Part shown: one piece after another, positions 6,161 through 11,138 of the stretch | How positions within the stretch are numbered: the first letter of the stretch is position 1 | Layout of the letters: each line of letters begins with the position of its first letter | NCBI GenBank assembly: GCA_030609665.1 | Contig: JAUWBW010000044.1 | Location: forward strand, 1-11,138 | Direction of reading: 5' to 3' | Source: Methanosarcinaceae archaeon | GTDB taxonomy: Archaea > Halobacteriota > Methanosarcinia > Methanosarcinales > Methanosarcinaceae | DNA: 11,138 nt | Translations under genes and position numbers: made by a program | The notes under the pieces: model-generated | The model's input: the letters and a program-made list of their open reading frames with translations, nothing else | Database searches by the model: none | What the model was told of the DNA's origin: nothing

Positions 6161-7435
6161 TGGGAATAACTCAAAATCCTGAACACCCATTCTCACAAGC
6201 GGCTTTGCCAGGTGCCTTCTGGCTGATGGCGGTACTTCGTACAGACCAATCTCAAGGTCCCTCTCAACTTCAATGGAAACTGCCGAGTCTGCTTTTGTTT
6301 TACACTTTTTGCACCTGTATCCTTGCCCCACACCTGCGGATTTCATCCGTTTTTTGCATGACGGACAAACAGGATTTTGAGTCTCACTTTTTGCGGCAAG
6401 GGATCTTATCTGTATCTTCTCGATGTTCAGTGTATTCCCACCCACGCTGCCATAAACAACGATCTCATCACCTTCAATGAGTTTTCGCACCAGTGCCCTG
6501 AAATTCTTTGTAGGTTCGTATGCAGCACAATCAATTTCGTCTCCCTTACTGTCGCGCATAGATAAAATGACATGACCGCCCTGTATCGTTTCAGGGGCTC
6601 TGGAAACAGTGCCCTCGATGATGTACGAGTGCATCTCCTTGATATTTGAAATCCCTGTGGCATGGATCAGATGCATGTCAGTCCCCTGATTCGTCCTGTA
6701 AACAACAGAGCGCTCAATGGGTTCTGATTCGATAAAACCGGCAGCATGTGTCACATCTTCCACACTTTTCCCGCGAATTCCGAAAAGCACAGGATCAGGA
6801 GAATGCGGTACGCACACGATAAGGTCGTTTGCGCAGTCAACAGTATCCCATGTGGCTGGATATGTTTCCATGTCGGCTTTGTGAATACTTGTTTTATCAA
6901 CTGACCGAAGTGTTCCCCAAACATTTTGCTCACGGTATGCTATATATTCGTATGTGTGATCCCAATCACAGTTCAGCATCGCACCACATGCAGCAAGTGC
7001 ACCGATAAGCCCGCGCCCGTTCTTGAAACTTTTGTGGGGGATGTCAAGATCACGTGCAAGTTCCTTTGCGCCGTCAATTGACAATACATCCGTAACCGCA
7101 CGATTGAAAAACTCGCCGAGCGCATGTCTTGTGCGCTCATGATCCTTATCCGGTACGAACACGACACCCGGATTTGTGGTTTCACTTGCCATCTCTGCAA
7201 GTGATTCGATCCTTGAAATTGCGTGATCCATCACCTTTTGCGGCTGGTCTGTATCGATATTTATCGCAACAGAAGCGTTACCACGTGTCTTGTAGGGAAT
7301 TGTCGGGTTCAGACGCATTAAAAGAGGGAGACTTGTTATTGTTCCATATTCCTCCAACTCGTCCAAAAGCACTGCGCAAAGATATGTAGTACACATCCCG
7401 TCCCTTGAATCCGTGTCATCGATGCCGATTATCAT
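6152..7435 (-). CDS. tiaS: tRNA(Ile2) 2-agmatinylcytidine synthetase (TiaS)
   Basis: Archaeal enzyme that attaches agmatine to C34 of the AUA-decoding tRNA-Ile, using ATP, so the anticodon reads AUA and not AUG. The 427-residue protein opens with the family signature MIIGIDDTDS (1-10), then a kinase-like core with NGRGLIGALAACG (139-151) and a YRTNQGTD segment (246-253), an OB-fold domain at about 270-332 (IIEGTVSRAPETIQGGHVIL) and a zinc ribbon with Cys357, Cys360, Cys375 and Cys378. I chose the ATG at 7435 because TiaS begins at exactly this signature and GGAG sits four bases upstream; a TTG at 7474 would add 13 residues with no family support. It diverges from the HTH regulator through a 75-base promoter region and is probably a single-gene unit. 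Confidence 0.95.
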   Translation of the reverse strand: MIIGIDDTDSRDGMCTTYLCAVLLDELEEYGTITSLPLLMRLNPTIPYKTRGNASVAINIDTDQPQKVMDHAISRIESLAEMASETTNPGVVFVPDKDHERTRHALGEFFNRAVTDVLSIDGAKELARDLDIPHKSFKNGRGLIGALAACGAMLNCDWDHTYEYIAYREQNVWGTLRSVDKTSIHKADMETYPATWDTVDCANDLIVCVPHSPDPVLFGIRGKSVEDVTHAAGFIESEPIERSVVYRTNQGTDMHLIHATGISNIKEMHSYIIEGTVSRAPETIQGGHVILSMRDSKGDEIDCAAYEPTKNFRALVRKLIEGDEIVVYGSVGGNTLNIEKIQIRSLAAKSETQNPVCPSCKKRMKSAGVGQGYRCKKCKTKADSAVSIEVERDLEIGLYEVPPSARRHLAKPLVRMGVQDFELFPSR

Positions 7436-7472
7436 GTTTCTCCGCTTGTATGCTTGTGTTGGAACGACGGTC

Positions 7473-7483
7473 AATTATATATA
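7473..7483. promoter_or_regulatory. Shared TATA element for tiaS and the divergent HTH regulator
   Basis: AATTATATATA is an almost symmetric TATA sequence usable in either direction. Rightwards, start near 7504 gives a leader of only a few bases before the ATG at 7511. Leftwards, start near 7455 gives a leader of about 20 bases holding the GGAG ribosome-binding site of tiaS. Only one TATA-like element is evident in this short gap. Confidence 0.45.
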
Positions 7484-7510
7484 GATGTGCAAACACATAA
7501 TTTAAATGTC

Positions 7511-8470
7511 ATGGCAAAAGATATCTTGATACATCAGATCATTGATGTGTTGGAACATGCAGGATTCATTGTTTCGGATCGTTGCAATATCAGACCACGA
7601 AGCTTTGACCTTGCTGCACGAAAAGGTGATACTCTCTTATTTTGCAAGGTCTTGTATAATATTGACGGCTTGAACGAAGATACTGCACGCGAGATGAAAA
7701 CACTCGCACAATACCTTGGCGGGTCAGTGCTGGTAGTTGGTGCTAAAACCCGCGACCAGTTCCTTGAAGACAGTGTGGTTTATGTGAGATACAACATTCC
7801 ATCACTGAATATACAGACATTGTATGACTATTTTGTAGAGGATGTGCCCCCGCTAGTGTCGGCAGCACCTGGCGGTTTATATGTCTCGATCGATGGGGAT
7901 GTTCTAAAAGCCGCAAGAATGGATATGTCCCTCTCACTTGGTGCGCTCGCGTCACAACTTGGTGTATCCAGAAGGACCATCAGCAAATATGAAGAAGGAG
8001 GCATGGATGCTTCTATAGATATTGTGTTGCAGATAGAGGAACTGCTTGATGTAGCAGTTGCACGGTCCATTGATATCCTTCGGTCATTTGAGAAAAAACC
8101 GATCGTAAGGCGGGAAACCCAGAAAAAGGTACCTGATGATAACATTTTGAGCTTAATACACACACTTGGTTATGACGTACTGCCCACGTCCCAGGCACCG
8201 TTCAAGGCAGTGTCCAGTGATGATGCGAATGTTATGTTGACAGGTGTGAGTGAATACAGCAATGCCATGATCAAGCGTGCCCATCTTATGAGCAGCATAT
8301 CTGAAGTGACAATGACACAATCCGTTTTCATAATAGAAGGGGACAGCAAGTTGAAATCCGTTGACAGTACGGTACTCATTGAACGAAGGGAACTTGATAA
8401 ACTGTCAGATTGTGATGAACTGGATACGCTGGTCCATGAGCGGAAGAAAAGACATAGCCCCAAAACCTAA
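7511..8470 (+). CDS. Archaeal HTH-type transcriptional regulator (COG1395-like)
   Basis: A 319-residue predicted regulator with a Cro/C1 (XRE) helix-turn-helix at about 130-184, including LGALASQLGVSRRTISKYEEGG at 143-164, where alternating hydrophobic residues and SRRTISKYE are typical of the recognition helix. The N-terminal 110 residues (SFDLAARKGDTLLFCKVLYN, 31-50) resemble the D...K strand pattern of restriction-endonuclease-like folds with no complete catalytic set, so a degenerate nuclease or dimerisation domain is possible. The C-terminal 110 residues (VMLTGVSEYSNAMIKRAHLM) are a second, unassigned domain characteristic of this archaeal family. Its targets are unknown. I chose the ATG at 7511 over one at 7454, because the longer version would run through the TATA element and adds residues without family-like character. 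It diverges from tiaS and is followed 27 bases later by purN. Confidence 0.85.
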   Translation: MAKDILIHQIIDVLEHAGFIVSDRCNIRPRSFDLAARKGDTLLFCKVLYNIDGLNEDTAREMKTLAQYLGGSVLVVGAKTRDQFLEDSVVYVRYNIPSLNIQTLYDYFVEDVPPLVSAAPGGLYVSIDGDVLKAARMDMSLSLGALASQLGVSRRTISKYEEGGMDASIDIVLQIEELLDVAVARSIDILRSFEKKPIVRRETQKKVPDDNILSLIHTLGYDVLPTSQAPFKAVSSDDANVMLTGVSEYSNAMIKRAHLMSSISEVTMTQSVFIIEGDSKLKSVDSTVLIERRELDKLSDCDELDTLVHERKKRHSPKT

Positions 8471-8481
8471 TATATATTTAT
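8470..8481 (+). promoter_or_regulatory. TATA box of purN
   Basis: ATATATATTTAT overlaps the last base of the preceding stop codon and is centred about 23 bases before the purN ATG. This implies purN has its own, essentially leaderless, promoter, consistent with no GGAGG-like site in the 27-base gap. Confidence 0.5.
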
Positions 8482-8497
8482 CCCGTATGAACTCACA

Positions 8498-9160
8498 ATG
8501 AGCAATACCAATACTTCTACAACTAATACTACTGTTGCCAATTCATCTATCGTCACAAACATTGCGGTCTTGGTTTCAGGACGGGGCTCCAACCTTCAGG
8601 CCATGATAGATAATATCGAGAATGGCAATATCAAAAATGCGAATATTAGCGTAGTCATTAGCGACGTGGCAGATGCCTATGCCCTTGAACGCGCAAAAAA
8701 ACACGGCATCGATGCGATCTTTATCGATCCGAAAAGTTTTGCAAACAAAACCGAATACGAACAGGAACTCGTAAAGATCCTTAACAGTTATGATACCGAC
8801 CTGGTAATACTTGCCGGATATATGCGGATCGTCGGCAAAGAGGTCATTAGTGCTTATAAGAACAGGATACTGAACATCCATCCTACCTTGCTGCCATCGT
8901 TTACCGGATTGCATTCCCACAGACAGACGCTCGATTACGGAGTTAAGGTGTCAGGGTGTACTGTACATTTCGTTGATGAGGGAATGGATACAGGCCCAAT
9001 CATTCTGCAAAGTTGTGTTCCCGTGCTTGAAAACGACACCGAGGATACGCTTTCGGAACGTATTTTGGAACAGGAACATAAGATATACCCTCAGGCCGTG
9101 AAGTTGTTCATTGAGGGTAAACTTAAAGTGGAAGGGCGGATTGTTAGAGTTTCAAAATAG
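8498..9160 (+). CDS. purN: Phosphoribosylglycinamide formyltransferase (PurN, 10-formyl-THF dependent)
   Basis: Transfers a formyl group from 10-formyl-tetrahydrofolate to GAR, the third step of purine synthesis. The 220-residue protein has the phosphate loop SGRGSNLQ (27-34), the catalytic NIHPTLLPSF segment with Asn126 and His128, GLHSHRQTL (137-145) and EGMDTGPI with Asp164; these match Asn106, His108 and Asp144 of the E. coli enzyme. The folate-dependent type is unlike PurT, which uses formate and ATP and is an ATP-grasp protein. Unusual is the N-terminal 20 residues, almost all Ser, Asn and Thr (SNTNTSTTNTTVANSS), before the true family start NIAVLVSG. The next in-frame ATG (8603) is inside the fold, so the extension appears real. 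The gene stands before glyA and folD, which supply its cofactor. Confidence 0.95.
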   Translation: MSNTNTSTTNTTVANSSIVTNIAVLVSGRGSNLQAMIDNIENGNIKNANISVVISDVADAYALERAKKHGIDAIFIDPKSFANKTEYEQELVKILNSYDTDLVILAGYMRIVGKEVISAYKNRILNIHPTLLPSFTGLHSHRQTLDYGVKVSGCTVHFVDEGMDTGPIILQSCVPVLENDTEDTLSERILEQEHKIYPQAVKLFIEGKLKVEGRIVRVSK

Positions 9161-9204
9161 AGTTAATACTATTGTAAATTTATACTACCAATTAATACTA
9201 CTAA

Positions 9205-9224
9205 TTTATTCACGTACATATAAC
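9205..9224 (+). promoter_or_regulatory. Probable glyA promoter region
   Basis: The 89-base gap before glyA is very AT-rich and repeats TTAATACTA-like words (around 9164, 9182 and 9192), with a small AATTA/TAATT inverted repeat at 9190-9206. TTTATT (9205-9210) or CATATAAC (9217-9224) could be the TATA box; the first leaves a leader of about 20 bases, long enough to hold the ribosome-binding site. The exact box cannot be settled. Confidence 0.3.
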
Positions 9225-9238
9225 ATACATAACCAAAT

Positions 9239-9245
9239 GGTGAGG
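9239..9245 (+). promoter_or_regulatory. Ribosome-binding site of glyA
   Basis: GGTGAGG lies four bases before the ATG and is complementary to the 3' end of archaeal 16S rRNA. It is one of the few clear Shine-Dalgarno sites in the window and fixes the glyA start at 9250. Confidence 0.55.
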
Positions 9246-9249
9246 AAAC

Positions 9250-10491
9250 ATGTCTTATATTTCAGAAATTGATCCCCAGATTGCAGAAGCACTTGAAAAA
9301 GAGGCGGAGCGTCAGGATTACAAACTTAACCTGATCGCATCAGAGAACTATACGAGCCGTGCTGTAATGGAAGCACAAGGCTCAATTATGACCAACAAGT
9401 ATGCTGAAGGATATTCCGGTAAACGCTACTATGGTGGCTGTGATTTTGTTGATATCGCAGAAGATCTTGCGATCGAGAGAGCGAAGGAGATATTTGGTGC
9501 AGAACATGTGAACGTTCAGCCACATTCAGGGTCGGGCGCGAACATGGCAGTCTATTTTTCAGTGCTCGAAATTGGCGACACCATCATGTCCATGAACCTG
9601 ACACACGGCGGTCACCTCTCACACGGCAGTCCTGTGAACTTTGCAGGTCAGTTGTACAATATCGTGCCATACGGCGTTGACAAGGAAACCGAAGCACTTG
9701 ATTATGATGCTTTGATGGAACTTGCAAAGGAAAGCAAACCAAAGATGATCGTTGCAGGTGCATCCGCATATTCACGTGCGATCGATTTCAAGCGTTTCAG
9801 GGAAATTGCAGATGAGGTCGGAGCATATCTTCTGGCAGACATCGCACACATCGCAGGACTTATTGCAGCAGGTGTACACCAGAGTCCAGTTCCCTATGCC
9901 CATTTTGTTACCACCACAACCCACAAGACATTGCGCGGTCCACGCGGTGGTATGATCCTGTGCAAGGAAGAGTACGCAAAGGGTGTCAACAAGGCAATAT
10001 TCCCAGGGATCCAGGGCGGTCCATTGATGCACATTATTGCAGCAAAGGCTGTGGCATTCAAGGAAGCACAGGGACAGCGATACAAGGATGACCAGGTGCA
10101 GACAGTCAAAAATGCAAAGGTACTGGCTGACAAATTGATCGAACTTGGCTTTGATCTTGTCTCGGGTGGTACTGATAACCACATGATGCTTTTGAACCTC
10201 AATAAGTTCGATATGACAGGTAAGGATGCAGAGGCTGCATTCAGCAAGGCGGGAATTATCCTTAACAAGAATACGATCCCATTCGAAACCAGAAGTCCGT
10301 TCATCACAAGCGGTGTAAGAATTGGTACTCCGGCTGCGACCACAAGAGGCATGAAAGAACCGGAGATGGAAGAGATCGCACAGATGATCGCTACTGTCAT
10401 CGCAAATGTGGATGATGAACATGTACTTGACAGCGTCAATGCGGATGTTCAGCAGCTTTGCAGCAGGTTCCCTATATACAAGAACTTGTAA
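9250..10491 (+). CDS. glyA: Serine hydroxymethyltransferase (GlyA)
   Basis: PLP enzyme that converts serine and a tetrahydropterin into glycine and the methylene-pterin, the main entry of one-carbon units; cytosolic. The 413-residue length is close to E. coli GlyA (417). Visible motifs are LIASENY (28-34), GYSGKRYYGGCDFVD (54-68), the PLP-stacking region THGGHLSHG (118-126), LADIAHIAGL (195-204) and the Schiff-base lysine Lys226 in TTTTHKTLRGPRGG (221-234). The sequence is of the bacterial type. In Methanosarcina barkeri the corresponding enzyme is known to use tetrahydrofolate, while SHMTs of other methanogens use methanopterin derivatives, so THF is the expected partner here; the nearby folD and purN support that. 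A clear ribosome-binding site precedes the ATG. It is followed 88 bases later by folD on the same strand. Confidence 0.96.
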   Translation: MSYISEIDPQIAEALEKEAERQDYKLNLIASENYTSRAVMEAQGSIMTNKYAEGYSGKRYYGGCDFVDIAEDLAIERAKEIFGAEHVNVQPHSGSGANMAVYFSVLEIGDTIMSMNLTHGGHLSHGSPVNFAGQLYNIVPYGVDKETEALDYDALMELAKESKPKMIVAGASAYSRAIDFKRFREIADEVGAYLLADIAHIAGLIAAGVHQSPVPYAHFVTTTTHKTLRGPRGGMILCKEEYAKGVNKAIFPGIQGGPLMHIIAAKAVAFKEAQGQRYKDDQVQTVKNAKVLADKLIELGFDLVSGGTDNHMMLLNLNKFDMTGKDAEAAFSKAGIILNKNTIPFETRSPFITSGVRIGTPAATTRGMKEPEMEEIAQMIATVIANVDDEHVLDSVNADVQQLCSRFPIYKNL

Positions 10492-10515
10492 GACTTATTG
10501 AAGTGTAGAAATTTA

Positions 10516-10526
10516 CTATATTTAAA
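10516..10526 (+). promoter_or_regulatory. Candidate TATA box of folD
   Basis: CTATATTTAAA runs into the hexamer array. With usual archaeal spacing, transcription would begin near 10546, inside the CTTAAA repeats, so the number of repeats would set leader length. The repeated TTTAAA units are themselves TATA-like, so the true box could lie further right. Read-through from glyA is also possible. Confidence 0.3.
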
Positions 10527-10560
10527 TTTAAATTTAAACTTAAACTTAAACTTAAACTTA
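10521..10560 (+). repeat. Tandem hexanucleotide array, (TTTAAA)3 then (CTTAAA)3.7
   Basis: Three perfect copies of TTTAAA are followed without a break by three perfect copies of CTTAAA and a partial CTTA, 40 bases in all, ending seven bases before the folD ribosome-binding site. The step from T to C as first base of the unit suggests a substitution that was then copied by slippage. A 13-base piece, AACTTAAACTTAG, recurs at 1354-1366 between the RecJ-like gene and gfcR. Confidence 0.85.
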
Positions 10561-10566
10561 GCATCA

Positions 10567-10574
10567 GGTGTGAT
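10567..10574 (+). promoter_or_regulatory. Ribosome-binding site of folD
   Basis: GGTGTGAT closely follows the GGAGGTGAT consensus complementary to the 16S rRNA 3' end and ends five bases before the ATG at 10580, supporting that start. Confidence 0.5.
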
Positions 10575-10579
10575 ATACA

Positions 10580-11138
10580 ATGTCAGATGAGGGTGTTGAT
10601 TCAAAAATAATCGATGGCAGGAAACTTGCAAAGAAATTGGAAGCAGAAGTTAAAAAAGGCGTGGAGGAACTGAAACTCGATCGTGGGACAACCCCTGGTC
10701 TTGCAACGATCCTTGTAGGAGAAGACCCTGCATCCAAGATGTACGTCAGGTTAAAGCACAAGGCATGCGAGAGAGTGGGAATTCATGCAGAGGATATTCC
10801 ACTTCCCGAAACCACTACACAGGAAGAACTTATCGAACATATCAATACGCTGAACAACAGGGATGATATTCACGGTATTTTGGTGCAACTTCCACTTCCC
10901 GGGCATATAAACGAACAGGCAGTAATGCTATCGATCGATCCATCCAAGGATGCGGACGGTTTCCATCCCTACAATATGGGACAACTTTTGATCGGGAACG
11001 AGGGATTTGTGCCGTGTACACCAAAAGGTGTGCTCTGCGCACTTGAAGAGTATGATGTCGAGATACAGGGCAAACACGCTGTGATCGTTGGACATAGTAA
11101 TGTGGTTGGTAAACCAATGGCTGCAATACTTATGAACC
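10580..11138 (+). CDS. folD: Methylene-THF dehydrogenase/methenyl-THF cyclohydrolase (FolD), 3' partial
   Basis: Bifunctional cytosolic enzyme that oxidises methylene-THF with NAD(P) and hydrolyses methenyl-THF to 10-formyl-THF. The window holds the first 186 codons of what is normally a protein of about 280-300 residues; the rest lies beyond the right edge. Seen are the catalytic motif YVRLK with Tyr55 and Lys59 (E. coli YVASK), GILVQLPLP (99-107), KDADGFHP (123-130), VPCTPKG (144-150) and the start of the nucleotide-binding domain with GHSNVVGKPMA (171-181). Nine residues precede the usual family beginning IIDGRKLA, all after a good ribosome-binding site. Standing behind purN and glyA on the same strand, it completes the route from serine to 10-formyl-THF. 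Among archaea FolD is patchily distributed and of bacterial origin. Confidence 0.95.
   Translation, partial: MSDEGVDSKIIDGRKLAKKLEAEVKKGVEELKLDRGTTPGLATILVGEDPASKMYVRLKHKACERVGIHAEDIPLPETTTQEELIEHINTLNNRDDIHGILVQLPLPGHINEQAVMLSIDPSKDADGFHPYNMGQLLIGNEGFVPCTPKGVLCALEEYDVEIQGKHAVIVGHSNVVGKPMAAILMN

Noticed and set aside
7436..7474. Longer TiaS start at a TTG (13 extra residues)
   Set aside because: TiaS proteins begin at MIIGIDDTDS, and the ATG there has GGAG four bases upstream; the extension would also overlap the shared TATA element.
7454..7510. Longer start for the HTH regulator
   Set aside because: The extra 19 residues would be encoded by the TATA box itself and would precede the likely transcription start; the ATG at 7511 fits promoter spacing.
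9772..10439. Long minus-strand open frames (216 and 181 codons) inside glyA
   Set aside because: They lie fully within a clear SHMT gene, have Cys-rich or low-complexity translations without family motifs, and have no promoter or ribosome-binding site. They are antisense artefacts of codon use.
10521..10560. Hexamer array as a CRISPR array or replication origin
   Set aside because: Unit length is 6 with no spacers, so it is not CRISPR. No Cdc6/Orc1 gene or origin-recognition boxes are nearby, so an origin is unsupported.

Overview
The window looks like a chromosomal segment of a methanogenic (or methanogen-related) archaeon, most likely of the Methanosarcinales. Archaea-specific genes (Nob1, TiaS, GfcR, a COG1107 RecJ-like protein, a COG1395-type regulator, a KaiC-like ATPase) sit beside a bacterial-type tetrahydrofolate set (purN, glyA, folD), a combination known from Methanosarcina. 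AT-rich TATA-like boxes about 20-30 bases before several starts, very short leaders and moderate AT content also fit. Genus cannot be fixed by eye.

Layout. 1-1317 (+): 3' part of a DHH-family RecJ-like phosphoesterase entering from the left edge. It converges on a minus-strand series read from 5037 down to 1378: a Roadblock/LC7 protein, a double-domain KaiC-like ATPase, two small three-helix membrane proteins, the rRNA endonuclease Nob1 and the PRTase-type regulator GfcR. ATPase and membrane genes are packed with a 2-base gap and an 8-base overlap, so they look like one translational unit. A 270-294 base AT-rich divergent region with several short inverted repeats separates this series from nadE (+). 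nadE converges on tiaS (-). tiaS diverges from a COG1395-type HTH regulator (+), apparently from a shared symmetric TATA element. Then come purN, glyA and folD, all on +; folD runs off the right edge.

How the genes work together. Roadblock, KaiC-like ATPase and the membrane-protein pair form the most interesting unit: a likely signalling module with a GTPase-regulator-like subunit, an ATPase whose C-terminal half closely resembles cyanobacterial KaiC, and two membrane partners. No input or output is known from the sequence. purN, glyA and folD together make and use one-carbon units on tetrahydrofolate: GlyA loads carbon from serine, FolD oxidises it to 10-formyl-THF (via methenyl), PurN uses 10-formyl-THF in purine synthesis. 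Nob1 and TiaS serve rRNA and tRNA maturation, NadE makes NAD.

No rRNA, tRNA, CRISPR array, insertion sequence or phage gene was seen. Apart from the divergent region at 5038-5331, described below and just under 300 bases, intergenic gaps are about 100 bases or less. A 40-base tandem hexamer array sits directly in front of folD.
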